64,000 nt of DNA, from contig NZ_JAHXBF010000039.1 in NCBI RefSeq assembly GCF_020103695.1, forward strand, positions 1 through 64,000, read 5' to 3'. Source of the stretch: Hyalangium versicolor. GTDB taxonomy: Bacteria; Myxococcota; Myxococcia; Myxococcales; Myxococcaceae. A model generated the notes under the pieces. It made no database searches, was not told where the DNA came from, and worked only from the letters and a program-made list of their open reading frames with translations. This document shows positions 1-10,676 of the stretch, in pieces. The translations under genes and the position numbers were made by a program. Within the stretch, counting starts at the first letter, position 1; the number at the start of each line of letters is the position of its first letter.

Positions 1-108
1 TGTAAGTCCGCTCTCAAGCGCTTGGTACTTCGCCGCGATGACTTCCTCCAGGTCCATGCCTACATTGATGGGCACGATCTCGGGCACCCGCAAACTGAAA
101 CTTTATTC
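1..108 (-). other. open frame running off the left edge, possible gene fragment
   Basis: On the minus strand, just after a TAA in this frame near position 105, an uninterrupted frame reads to the window edge and gives a plausible amphipathic protein stretch (VPEIVPINVGMDLEEVIAAK). It overlaps the last codons of the truncated transposase in another frame, and those codons look non-native (CGCPRSCPSM). I infer that the transposase coding sequence was joined here to unrelated coding DNA. The stretch is too short to name a family, and chance openness in GC-rich DNA is a real alternative. Confidence 0.25.
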
Positions 109-497
109 CTGCGCGGCTCCTTACCGTCGAAGGACACCACCCCCAGCGGCAGCATGGGCTCATACGCGCCCCGCTCCAGCAGCGCCAGCACCCACCCGCG
201 TAGCGTCTCCCGCAGCCCGGCCACGCTCTGCCTCTGCAACAACCGCCACAGTGTGCTGTCGGACACGGCTCGGGGAAGCTTCAGCTTGCGTCGGGTGCGC
301 ACCCCCAGGTCCTGCGACAACTCCTCTATCTGGTTCAGTCCCGCCCTGCCGCATGCAAAGCCCACCACCAGCAGCGCCAGCAAGCCCTGGTGGGCATGTC
401 GCCTCCCGCGCTCATCCCGCGGATCCTCCACCTGCTCGCTCCATGACACCTGCGCGTGGCGCAGGGCCAATCTCTGTTGCTTGGTGACTTGTCTCAT
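60..497 (-). pseudogene. transposase N-terminal fragment (ISAs1/IS4-like DDE)
   Basis: The frame encodes 145 residues. An N-terminal segment (VEDPRDERGRRHAHQGLLAL, about residues 24-43) resembles the DDE_Tnp_1-associated N-domain of ISAs1-type transposases. SFDGK at about residues 123-127 matches the region of the first catalytic Asp. Full proteins of this kind are about 350-400 residues, so the catalytic core is missing. The last ~15 residues are out of character, which suggests a frameshift or recombination junction near position 105. It is almost certainly inactive. The family assignment is from memory of motifs and could be a related IS4-like group. Confidence 0.6.
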
Positions 498-843
498 GCA
501 TCACTGCTCCCGGCTTCCGCCTTTGCTCCAGTGGTTGCGGTGGCCATAGGGGGATGGGGCTCGCCGGCTCCTCCCCCGCCTTTGCCTTCGCACCGGGCTT
601 TGCTCACCCACCTCCTAGCAGCCAACCCCACAGGTAGTCTCTTGTTCACCATACCCCATACGACACCCCTTCGGCAGCAAGCGGTCGGTACTGCCTTCGG
701 ATCAGGATTGGTGCCTCAAGCAGGCCCCTGCGTTCGATTGGAATCCGCCTTCACGCAAGTGCCCAGCCCCACTCAGCTTCTGGGCTCTACGACCCCAGAC
801 AACGAATCGGGCCTGGCAACCAGTGGCGCGACTGCACAACTCC
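498..843. other. intergenic/decayed DNA, no gene recognised
   Basis: These 346 bases lie upstream of the transposase fragment and downstream of the broken kinase. Frames on both strands give low-complexity, non-protein-like translations. I could not identify a terminal inverted repeat for the insertion sequence or a target duplication. It is probably the remnant of the mobile element's left region plus decayed chromosomal sequence. Confidence 0.4.
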
Positions 844-1250
844 CTAGATCGTCGTGATCGTGTCGGGGGGCCGTGCACGCGGGTGTGGCAAGTCCAGGTC
901 GGCCATGCGCGCGCCTGCCTCATCCGCTATGGCCTTCAACTCGGTGCTCGTCTCCTTCGCGCCGAACGTGCCCCCAAGCCATCGGTGCAAGTCCGCTTCC
1001 AACTCCCCCGCGGTCTGGTAGCGGGCTCGCACTCCATGACGAGCGCGAGAACATCATTCAGCGAAATGCCGGACGGGTGATCGGTGATGACGTACCAGGC
1101 CCCCTCCGCCTTGTGCAGCCCGTGGGCGCGGAGAATCCCCGGATGTTGGAGGTACTCGGCCAAGCGCACCTGTTCCTCCAACTTCCCTCGTGCCTTGGAG
1201 ACCCGTCCACCTCGCGCTCCCCGTTTGGGGGCGGTGTGCTCGGCGCTCTG
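844..1250 (-). pseudogene. Ser/Thr protein kinase remnant with internal deletion
   Basis: Two kinase pieces lie in different minus-strand frames. The upstream piece (about 1250-1040) reads LEEQVRLAEYLQHPGILRAH and then a WYVITDHPSGISLNDVLALV segment, which is the helix-C to hinge region of myxobacterial Ser/Thr kinases. The downstream piece (1032-844) reads RYQTAGELEADLHRWLGG, which matches the extreme C-terminal end of such kinase domains. The catalytic loop (HRD) and DFG segment between them are missing, and the two pieces meet out of frame around 1032-1040. It is therefore a deletion-derived pseudogene. Closeness to the transposase fragment suggests a rearrangement hot spot. Confidence 0.6.
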
Positions 1251-1440
1251 TCCAGCTCGGTGATCGACATGGCTCAGAACGGGTGAGCGCCATGGTTCGG
1301 AGCATGCAGTGACAGCCCCCGGGTCCTGGCAATGAACCGCACTGGTATGACAAGCATACCAGGTGGCTCAGCCTCTGCCCGGAGGGGGCCCTTCCTTCAC
1401 GCGCTCAGGAGCGGAGCGCTCCGCGGACACCGAGCCACGC

Positions 1441-2310
1441 TCAGTTGCAGCTCATGTAGTAGCCCGCGCTGTTCAAGGTGAGCCGGTAACCGGCTCCGCA
1501 CGTCAGGTACGTCCCAGTCCCCGTCTGGATGCTGTGCGAACTCGCGAGGACGCAGGTGTAGAGATAGCCAGACGCCGCATAGAGGCTGGTCGATTGGCCA
1601 CTCACGCACGTGACATAGATGCCGCGTCCGGTCCGGATGCTCGAGTTGCTGGAGAGGGTGCCCGTGTCGAAGTAGCCCGAAGTGTCCAGGCTCACCTGGG
1701 TCCCTGCCTGCGCGGTCAGATACACGCCGCTGCCCGTCCGGATGGACGAGTTGGAGGTGAGTGTCCCCTGCTGCCAGTAGCCCGAATCATATAAGGAGAG
1801 GACGGTCCCCGCCTGTGCGGTGTGATACACGCCGTTGCCCGTCCGGATGGACGAGTTGGAAGCGAGCGTCCCCTGCTGCCAGTAGCCCGTTGCGTACAGG
1901 GTGACGGCGGTCCCCGCCTGCGCGGTGTGATACACGCCGTTGCCCGTCCGGATGGACGAGTTGGAGGTGAGCGTCCCCTGTTGCCAGTAGCCTGTGGTGT
2001 AGAGCGAGATGAAGGTCCCCGCCTGCGCGGTGTGATACACGCCGTTGCCCGTCCGGATGGACGAGTTGCTTGCCAGGATGCATGACTGAAGGTTGCCGTT
2101 GGCATCCAGCGAGACGTTGCTCTGGCAGGACACATAGACCCCGCTCCCCGTCCGGACGCTGGTGGCAGTCTGCACCGGCACGAGCTCGCTTTCGGCTTGC
2201 GCGCTGGCGGTGGGGCCTGGCCCCGTCTCGTTCAACGAATCACCAGGGGTCTCCACCCCGCATGCGGAAACTCCCAGGACTGACATCAGCACAAGCCACG
2301 TTTTCTTCAC
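1441..2310 (-). CDS. repeat lipoprotein with seven ~35-residue Tyr/Gly repeats
   Basis: This is a 289-residue secreted lipoprotein. A type II signal peptide ends in VSAC at Cys17, followed by a short Gly/Pro/Ser/Glu linker. From about residue 45 to the end it consists of seven repeats with the pattern SNSSIRTGxGVYxTAQAGT-x-SLY-x-GYWQQGTL. The central four are nearly identical even at the DNA level; the first, sixth and seventh carry Cys residues (YVSC, YVTC, YLTC), probably as disulfide-bonded caps. The regular spacing of Gly, Tyr and hydrophobic residues suggests a repetitive beta structure (a beta-solenoid or MORN-like fold is my inference). I know no function; a surface or envelope location is expected. 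It is divergent from the small peptide gene at 2493. Confidence 0.8.
   Translation of the reverse strand: MKKTWLVLMSVLGVSACGVETPGDSLNETGPGPTASAQAESELVPVQTATSVRTGSGVYVSCQSNVSLDANGNLQSCILASNSSIRTGNGVYHTAQAGTFISLYTTGYWQQGTLTSNSSIRTGNGVYHTAQAGTAVTLYATGYWQQGTLASNSSIRTGNGVYHTAQAGTVLSLYDSGYWQQGTLTSNSSIRTGSGVYLTAQAGTQVSLDTSGYFDTGTLSSNSSIRTGRGIYVTCVSGQSTSLYAASGYLYTCVLASSHSIQTGTGTYLTCGAGYRLTLNSAGYYMSCN
1625..2080 (-). repeat. tandem 105-bp repeats inside a lipoprotein gene
   Basis: The string gatggacgag recurs at 1741, 1846, 1951 and 2056, a period of exactly 105 bp (35 codons). The central units are near-identical, so copy number may vary by slippage or unequal recombination without changing the frame. 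Confidence 0.85.
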
Positions 2311-2492
2311 AAAGGCCTCCCCATCGCAGTCTCTTCGCCTCTACTCCTCATAGGGAGGCAGGGTACTGACGGGCTATGCAGGGAATTTTGGGGGAGCGGA
2401 TTCCTCCCAGCATCACATCGGAGCGTCGCCCACTCCTTCGTGTAGACAGGACCGGTGCCCATGGCGCTACCGGTCCCACCAGGAGCGGGTCC

Positions 2493-2693
2493 ATGACCGA
2501 AGGGGAGACCGAAATGGCGACCGTCGACTTCCGTGAGCTCGACCTCTCTGAACTGCAAGGGGTCAGAGGAGGGTTGAACCCTCAACCGCTGCCGCCGGGA
2601 GCGGCGCTCTATCGCTCGGTGCTCTCCTGGGTGGCACTGAATCCGCAGCCTGAGCCGCCGGGCATTCAGTTTGCACGGCAGAGGTATTTCTAG
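2493..2693 (+). CDS. small GG-leader peptide with duplicated LNPQPxPPG motif (possible RiPP precursor)
   Basis: The frame encodes 66 residues. The leader-like part is acidic (VDFRELDLSELQGVRGG) and ends in a double glycine at residues 26-27. A 39-residue tail follows, with LNPQPLPPG directly after GG and a second copy, LNPQPEPPG, about 20 residues later; it ends in FARQRYF. Two starts are possible: ATG 2493, preceded by AGGAG (2481-2485), or ATG 2514, preceded by AGGGGAG (2501-2507). A leader of acidic and hydrophobic residues ending in GG is the layout of peptides exported and cleaved by C39-peptidase ABC transporters, but no modifying or exporting enzyme is encoded next to it. I do not recognise a characterised family. 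A perfect hairpin lies 20 bp after the stop, which supports a real monocistronic unit. Confidence 0.65.
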   Translation: MTEGETEMATVDFRELDLSELQGVRGGLNPQPLPPGAALYRSVLSWVALNPQPEPPGIQFARQRYF

Positions 2694-2712
2694 ATCGCGC
2701 CTGGGAGTGAGA

Positions 2713-2733
2713 ACTTCTGACGGCGTCAGAAGT
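2713..2733 (+). terminator. perfect hairpin behind the GG-leader peptide gene
   Basis: ACTTCTGAC (2713-2721), a GGC loop, then GTCAGAAGT (2725-2733) form a 9-bp perfect stem 20 bp past the stop codon. There is no T-run, so it may act as an mRNA 3' end or processing stem rather than a classical intrinsic terminator. Confidence 0.5.
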
Positions 2734-3042
2734 GGCGAGCGGCAGCACCGTCCGCTCCATTCCCTGGACAGCAGCGAGTGCGCAACCACCATTTCCCACG
2801 AGCGCAGGCCCATAAGTGATGAGAATGAGGCGCTTTCGCGCGTTCATCGTGGGTACCCCGTGACGACGATCCTGAATTCGGGATCCCTATCGAGCAGTGT
2901 TTGCTTGTGCGCTTTGGTGCTCACCATCTCCGCGCTCCCAGGGTGGGGGACCCTCATCCGCTCACTGCGGTGACGGTCACTTGGACCGTGCTGGTGGAGG
3001 CTCCCGGCGGCGTTCCGTGCGGGCTCGAGAACCTCATGAAGG
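2734..3042. other. intergenic, nothing recognised
   Basis: This 309-base gap separates the small peptide gene's hairpin from the convergent end of the sensor kinase gene. Frames read through it on both strands, but none has a ribosome binding site or protein-like composition. Confidence 0.4.
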
Positions 3043-4332
3043 TTAAGCAGCGGGAAGGGAGCATCGGAACCGGGTGCCACGGTCCGTTCGAGGCTCCGCC
3101 TGCAACCGGCCCTGGTGCACTTCGAGGATGGAGCGGCTGATGGATAGCCCCATCCCCAGTCCTGTGGCCTTGGTGGTGAAGAACGGCTCGAAGAGGCGCT
3201 TCTGCGCCTCGGGGCTCAAGCCCACGCCCGTATCCTCCACGGCCAACTCCACGCGCCCGTCCGTCCGCTGCGTGCGCACCCAGACCTGCCGCTCTCCGGG
3301 CGGACACGGACTCACAGCATCCAGCGCGTTCATGATCAGGTTGAGCACCACCTGCTGTAACTGAACCCCATCCCCGTTCACAGGCAGCGGCGTGTCCGCG
3401 AGCTGCAGCGTGAGGGTGGCGCCCCGGAGCTGCGCATCATTGCCGACCAACTGGGCGACCTGGCGCACCAGCTCATTGAAATCATGAGAGGTGAAAGGCC
3501 CCTGGTCCTTCTTCAGCAGCGCTCGCGTGCGGCGGATGATCTCTCCGGCGCGCTGGTCGTCGGCGACGATGTCCTCGAGCACCTCTCGCAGCAGCGTGAG
3601 GTCGGCCGGCGTGCGCTGGAGCAGCCGCAGCGCCGTCTCGGCATTGGTGCGAATGGCCGAGAGGGGCTGGTTCAGCTCATGGGCGATGGAGGCCCCCAAC
3701 TCGCCCACTGCGGCCACTCGCTCCATGTGGGCCCGCTCGTCCCGGGCCCGGCGTGCCTCCAACTCGGCACGCCTGCGCGGAGTCGCATCCACCACCGTGA
3801 CCACGGCGCCGCCACCCGGCAACTCCAGCCTTCGGGCTCGCAGCTCGAACCACGTGTCTGCCCGGGGGCCCCGAAACTCCACCATGCCTTCCTCCACCCG
3901 GCCCGAGAGCACCTGGTCCAGCAGCGTGGCCACCCCCGTTGACTCGAGTTCCCCTGAGAGCGCCAGCTTCTGGAGTGCCTGCAGGTAGGCGCGGCCGGGG
4001 ACCACGAGCCTCTGGGTGGACAGCGCACCCAATCCCTCGCGCTGGGCCGAGGGGGCGCTGGCCCGAAGCACCGCACCGTCCCTGTCCAGGATGGCCACCG
4101 CGCCTGGGAGTGAATCCAGCACGGAGAGGTTCAGCCGCTGGGCTCCCAGGCGCCGCCGCCGCTCCAGCAACAGCGCGACGATGAGCGCCGCCTGGAGCAG
4201 GCCTGCTACCACCACGGCGAGCACCACCCAGCTGTAGCGTTCCCAGAGTTCGGGAGCTCCCGGCGCGGCGGTCGCGAACGGAGTGGTGGCCATCAGCCAC
4301 GGCAGCAGAACGCTCACGACGCGCATCCCCAT
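3043..4332 (-). CDS. membrane-bound PAS sensor histidine kinase
   Basis: The frame encodes 429 residues. The start at 4332 follows GGAGG with 8-nt spacing; the frame stays open far upstream, but that part is antisense to the next gene. A signal/first membrane segment (1-22) and a second membrane helix (about 33-55) precede a PAS-like domain (about 65-170). The HisKA H-box (IAHELNQPLSAIRT) carries His218. The ATPase domain has an N-box (VVLNLIMNALDA), G1 (EDTGVGLS) and FEPFFTTK with GLGMGLSIS. The motif set is that of HPK4-type kinases such as DctB/FixL. No response regulator gene is adjacent, so the partner is unknown. It is divergent from the Ser/Thr kinase at 4435 with about 100 bp between starts. 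Confidence 0.88.
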   Translation of the reverse strand: MGMRVVSVLLPWLMATTPFATAAPGAPELWERYSWVVLAVVVAGLLQAALIVALLLERRRRLGAQRLNLSVLDSLPGAVAILDRDGAVLRASAPSAQREGLGALSTQRLVVPGRAYLQALQKLALSGELESTGVATLLDQVLSGRVEEGMVEFRGPRADTWFELRARRLELPGGGAVVTVVDATPRRRAELEARRARDERAHMERVAAVGELGASIAHELNQPLSAIRTNAETALRLLQRTPADLTLLREVLEDIVADDQRAGEIIRRTRALLKKDQGPFTSHDFNELVRQVAQLVGNDAQLRGATLTLQLADTPLPVNGDGVQLQQVVLNLIMNALDAVSPCPPGERQVWVRTQRTDGRVELAVEDTGVGLSPEAQKRLFEPFFTTKATGLGMGLSISRSILEVHQGRLQAEPRTDRGTRFRCSLPAA

Positions 4333-4434
4333 TCTCGTAGCCTCCACTCTAGTGAGCCCTGGGTTGAATTGACAGGGATGCAGAGTCGAGGATCGGGCTA
4401 TACCCTTTCGCGGATCACCCGGAGAGCTGCGCGG

Positions 4435-7400
4435 ATGAGTGAGCCCAAGCAGGACGTGGACCCGGAGACCCTCGGGGAAGCCAGCACGCTCATCAGCCCG
4501 CGGCCGAGCCCCGTCTCCGCCGAGGGCGGCCCCCCCGACTGGTCCACTCCTCCCGCCGCTGGGGCGGGTGGCGTCCACGTGGCTCCCGGGCAGGCCCTGG
4601 CGGGCCGCTACACCGTGTTGGACTCCTTGGGCCAGGGTGGCATGGGCGTGGTGTGGGCCGCCTATGACGCGCGGCTGGATCGGCGTGTGGCCCTCAAGCG
4701 GGTGCACTCGCGCGAGGCTTCCGACGGTGGCGATGGGCTGGCCCAGGTCCGCATGGTGCGAGAGGCGCAGAGCATGGCCCGCCTCAATCATCCCCACGTG
4801 GTGGCTGTCTATGATGCGGGGACGCTCGAGGACGGCTCCGTCTTCATCGCCATGGAGTACGTCCAGGGCCAGACGCTGCGAAGCTGGTGCCAGCACACCC
4901 CGCCTCGGTCCTGGCGTGAGATCGTCAAAGCCTATCTGGACGCCGGGCGCGGGCTGGCGGCCGCGCACGCCGCGGGCCTCGTCCACCGCGACTTCAAACC
5001 CGACAATGTCCTCGTCGGTGAAGACGGCCGGGTGCGAGTCACGGACTTCGGCCTGGCTCGGTCCGGGTCCATGCCAGGCGCCGCCTCGCAGCCTGCCGCT
5101 GCGCTTCCTGCCTCGGCGCTGGAGGCGCCGCTCACCCTGCCGGGCGCTGTCATGGGAACGCCCGCGTACATGGCTCCGGAGCTGCTCCAGGGCCAGCCCG
5201 CGAACGTGCGCAGTGACGTGTATGCCTTCTGTGCCTCGCTCTACGAGGCGCTCTATGGGCGAGTCCCCTTTCCCATGGACTCGATGGCCTCGATCCTCCG
5301 CCTGTTGAAGGAGGGCCTGCCGCCGGTTCCCCCCTCGGACTCGCCGGTGCCCGCCTGGGTCTCCCGCGCGGTGTTGCAGGGCCTGCACCCCGATCCGTTG
5401 CGGCGGCCCGACTCTCTGGAGCGGGTGTTGCGGCAGTTGGAGGACGATCCCGAGGTGCGGCACCGCACCTGGTTGCGGATGGGAGGATTGGCGGCGGTAG
5501 TGGCGCTGCTCGTGGGGGGGATGTTCTGGGTCTGGGGGCGGCAGGGCTCCAACTGCGAGAGTCTGGAGCGCCGCCTGGACGGCGTATGGGACGCGACGGT
5601 GAAGGCCCGCGTCACCCAGGCGCTGGAGGCCACGGGGCTTCCGTATGCGAAGGACACGGCGCAACGCGTGGAGCGGCTGCTGGATGGATACGCGCAAGCG
5701 TGGGTGAAGCAGAGAGTCGAGGTGTGCCAGGGGGAGGGCGCGCATTCGGTGGCGGGGCTGCCGTCGCAGAGCCTGGGGCTGCTGCGGGAGGCCTGCCTGG
5801 AGCGGCGGCGCAGCCAGCTCCAGGCCTTCACCGAACTGTTGGGTCGTGGGCCGGATCCAGAGCTGGTGGACAAGGCCGTGCCGGTGGCGCAGGCGCTGCC
5901 GCCGCTGGATTACTGCGCGGATGCCCAGGCGCTCACGGCGGCGGTTCCGCCTCCCGAGGATCCCCAGGCGCGCGCACGGGTGGAAGCGCTGCAGGCCCAG
6001 GTGGAACCCCTGGCGGTGCTGCTCGCGGCCGGCAAGTACAAGGAGGGGCTGGCGCTGAGCGAGCAACTGCTGCCCCAGGTGGAGCCGCTGGGCTACGCGC
6101 CCCTGCATGCGCGGACGCTGCTGCTCAAGGCCCAGTTGCAGGAGGGCGCCGCGGACTACAAGGCCAGCGAGGCCACGGCCCAGCGGGCCATCGCCGAAGC
6201 GTCCCGGGGCAGGGATGCGGTGCTGGCGGCGCAGGCCTGGAACCTTCGGCTGCTGCTGGTGGGGGTGCGCCAGGCACGTCCCCAGGAGGCCGAGGTGTTG
6301 GAGCCCATGGTGGAGACGGTGGTGGAGCTGGCCAACGACGAGGGCACCCGTGCCGACTCGTTGCGGGCGAGGGGCCGGCTGCTCGAGAGCGTGGGCCGGT
6401 ATGCGGAGGCGAAGGAGCGCTACGAGCGCGCCCTGGCGCTTCGGGAGAAGCGCTTTGGAGCCAACCACCTCCAGGTAGCGCTGGCGCTCACGGACCTGGG
6501 CACCGTGCTCCGGCGCCAGGGCCAGTACGCGGAGGCGAAGCAGCAGCTCGAGCGCGCCCTGGCCATTCAGCAGGACACGGTGGGGCCCACGCACGTGACG
6601 GTGGCCTCCACGCTCACCTCCCTGGGGGTGGTGTTCAAGGAGCTGGGCCTGCCTGAGGAGGCCAAGGCCCGGTACACGCGGGCCCTGAGCATCCTGGAGG
6701 GCGCTCTGGGCCCCGAGCACCTCCAGACGGTGACCGTGCTTCAGCACTTGGGGAACGTGCTCCTGGACCAGGGGCGGTACGAGGAGGCTCGGGCCCTGCA
6801 TGAGCGCGGCGTGGCCAGCCTGGAGAAGGTGCTGGGCCCCGAGCACCCGGATGTCTCCAAGGTGCTCGCCAGCCTGGGCATTGCGTTGGCGGGGCTGGGC
6901 CGGTACGACGAAGCGCGGTCGCGCTTCGAGCGCGCGCTGGCCATCCAAGAGAAGACCTTTGGGCCCGAGCACCCGGATGTGGCGGGCATGCTCATCAACC
7001 TGGGCGGAGTGTTCGGGGACCTGGGCCGGTATGAGGAAGCCAGGGCCCGGCAGGAGCACGCGCTGGCCATCCTGGAAAAGGCGCTGGGGCCTCAGCATCC
7101 GGTGCTCTCCATCCCGCTCACGCTGCTGGGCCGGGCCCTCACGGGGCTGCGGAGGTATGACGAGGCGCAGCGCCAGCTGGATCGCGCGCTGGCCCTGCAA
7201 CAGCAGCCTCAGGATCACGCCGGGCTGGCGGAGCCGCTCACCGGGCTGGGATTGCTCCAGTTGGCGAGAGGCAAACCCGCGGCGGCCGTGCCGTTGCTCG
7301 AGCGGGCCTTGCGGGTCGCACCGGAGGAAGCGGCCACGGAGACGCGGTTCGTGCTGGCCCAGGCCCTCTGGGAGTCGAAGCAGGATCGCCCTCGCGCCCT

Positions 7401-7494
7401 GGAGCTGGCCACCCGCGCACGCGAGGAATGGCGCCGCCGCGGTCACGCCCTCCGGCTGGCGGAGGTGTCCCAGTGGTTGGCGTCCCGAGGCTGA
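4435..7494 (+). CDS. Ser/Thr protein kinase with transmembrane segment and TPR sensor domain
   Basis: The frame encodes 1019 residues from ATG 4435, with GGAGAG 8 nt upstream. The kinase domain (about 55-330) has a GQGGMGVVW glycine loop, Lys88 (ALKRV), a catalytic loop HRDFKPDN (Asp186, with Phe in place of the usual Leu), DFG at 204-206 and a GTPAYMAPE activation segment. All catalytic residues are present, so it should be active. A single membrane helix (about 349-369) follows. The remainder is periplasmic or extracytoplasmic by topology and contains at least seven TPR units of the YxEAxxxxxRALAIxEKxxGPEHPxV type between about 650 and 1000. This is the common one-component kinase design of myxobacteria, in which the TPR tail binds partners. 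Substrates are unknown. Confidence 0.92.
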   Translation: MSEPKQDVDPETLGEASTLISPRPSPVSAEGGPPDWSTPPAAGAGGVHVAPGQALAGRYTVLDSLGQGGMGVVWAAYDARLDRRVALKRVHSREASDGGDGLAQVRMVREAQSMARLNHPHVVAVYDAGTLEDGSVFIAMEYVQGQTLRSWCQHTPPRSWREIVKAYLDAGRGLAAAHAAGLVHRDFKPDNVLVGEDGRVRVTDFGLARSGSMPGAASQPAAALPASALEAPLTLPGAVMGTPAYMAPELLQGQPANVRSDVYAFCASLYEALYGRVPFPMDSMASILRLLKEGLPPVPPSDSPVPAWVSRAVLQGLHPDPLRRPDSLERVLRQLEDDPEVRHRTWLRMGGLAAVVALLVGGMFWVWGRQGSNCESLERRLDGVWDATVKARVTQALEATGLPYAKDTAQRVERLLDGYAQAWVKQRVEVCQGEGAHSVAGLPSQSLGLLREACLERRRSQLQAFTELLGRGPDPELVDKAVPVAQALPPLDYCADAQALTAAVPPPEDPQARARVEALQAQVEPLAVLLAAGKYKEGLALSEQLLPQVEPLGYAPLHARTLLLKAQLQEGAADYKASEATAQRAIAEASRGRDAVLAAQAWNLRLLLVGVRQARPQEAEVLEPMVETVVELANDEGTRADSLRARGRLLESVGRYAEAKERYERALALREKRFGANHLQVALALTDLGTVLRRQGQYAEAKQQLERALAIQQDTVGPTHVTVASTLTSLGVVFKELGLPEEAKARYTRALSILEGALGPEHLQTVTVLQHLGNVLLDQGRYEEARALHERGVASLEKVLGPEHPDVSKVLASLGIALAGLGRYDEARSRFERALAIQEKTFGPEHPDVAGMLINLGGVFGDLGRYEEARARQEHALAILEKALGPQHPVLSIPLTLLGRALTGLRRYDEAQRQLDRALALQQQPQDHAGLAEPLTGLGLLQLARGKPAAAVPLLERALRVAPEEAATETRFVLAQALWESKQDRPRALELATRAREEWRRRGHALRLAEVSQWLASRG

Positions 7495-7530
7495 GTTGGG
7501 AGGCCAGGCCCCTGGTGAGCGAGGCGGCGC

Positions 7531-8534
7531 TCACGCGTCGGATCGTGGAAGCCGGAACGCGGCGAACAGCGCGTCGGTCGCGAGCGGCGCCGTGGTGCGG
7601 CCGGCGACCACGTCCGCCTCGAGCTGTGGCAGCAGCCTGGAGACCTCGGGGTGCGCCCGGAACGTCCGCTCGAAGCGCTCACTGATGAGCGCCCACAGCC
7701 ACGCTCGCTGTTGCCCGGCGCGGTGCGCGGCGAACTGGCCCGTGTCTTCCAGCATCGCGCGGTGCTCCTCGACCAGCTTCCACAGCTCGTCCAGTCCCTC
7801 GCCCGTGAGCCCTGACACGGCGACAGCGCGAGTGGCCCACGTCAGCCTGCGCCGCGGCAGGTAGTGCAGCGCGGCCTTGAGATCCGACAGCGAAGTGCGC
7901 GCGCGGCGGGCACCGTCTCCGTCGGACTTGTTCACCGCGATGCCGTCGGCCAGCTCGAGAATGCCCTTCTTGATGCCCTGCAGCTCATCCCCCGCGCCGG
8001 GAAGCATGAGCACCAGGAAGAAGTCGACCATCTCGCTCACAGTGGTCTCGCCCTGGCCGACGCCGACGGTCTCCACCATCACTACGTCGAACCCGGCGGC
8101 CTCGCACAACAGCATCGTCTCACGCGTGCGCCGCGCGATGCCGCCGGGGGACATGCCGCTCGGCGAAGGCCGGATGAACGCCCTGGGCTCGACCGAGAGC
8201 CGGGCCATGCGCGTCTTGTCTCCCAGGATCGAGCCGCCCGACACGCTGCTCGAAGGGTCGATGGCGAGCACCGCCACCGTCTTGCCCCGCCCGAGGAGCT
8301 GCATGCCCAGCGTGTCGATGAGCGTGCTCTTGCCCACGCCGGGAACTCCGGTGATGCCGACGCGCAGGGCCTTGCCGGTGGCGGGCATCAGGCGGGTCAG
8401 CAGCGCCTGTGCGAGCTGCCCATCGGCCTCGTCGCGGCTCTCGACGAGCGTGATGGCCTGCGCGAGCACGGTCCGGTTCGCCGCGCGGACTCCTTGCTCG
8501 TACTCCTCGAGGCTCAACCGTGGACGGCGGGGGC

Positions 8535-8538
<4 letters not shown>
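7531..8538 (-). CDS. meaB: methylmalonyl-CoA mutase-associated GTPase MeaB
   Basis: This is a 335-residue G3E-family P-loop GTPase that chaperones adenosylcobalamin loading and protects methylmalonyl-CoA mutase. Visible motifs are Walker A GVPGVGKSTLID (about 63-74), DPSSS, the MeaB-type VETVGVGQGE segment and NKSD for guanine binding. Its length matches the family (~330). The ATG overlaps the mutB stop codon by 4 nt, so it is translationally coupled as the last gene of the mutase operon. The partner enzyme (MutA/MutB) lies immediately upstream, which makes the assignment secure. Confidence 0.95.

Positions 8539-10672
<2,134 letters not shown>

Positions 10673-10676
<4 letters not shown>

Noticed and set aside
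1722..2080. Evenly spaced repeats considered as a CRISPR array
   Set aside because: The period is 105 bp with no unique spacers, and the repeats lie in frame within a lipoprotein gene.
4333..7446. Upstream extension of the sensor kinase frame on the minus strand
   Set aside because: It is antisense to the Ser/Thr kinase gene and lacks domain content; the start at 4332 has a good ribosome binding site.
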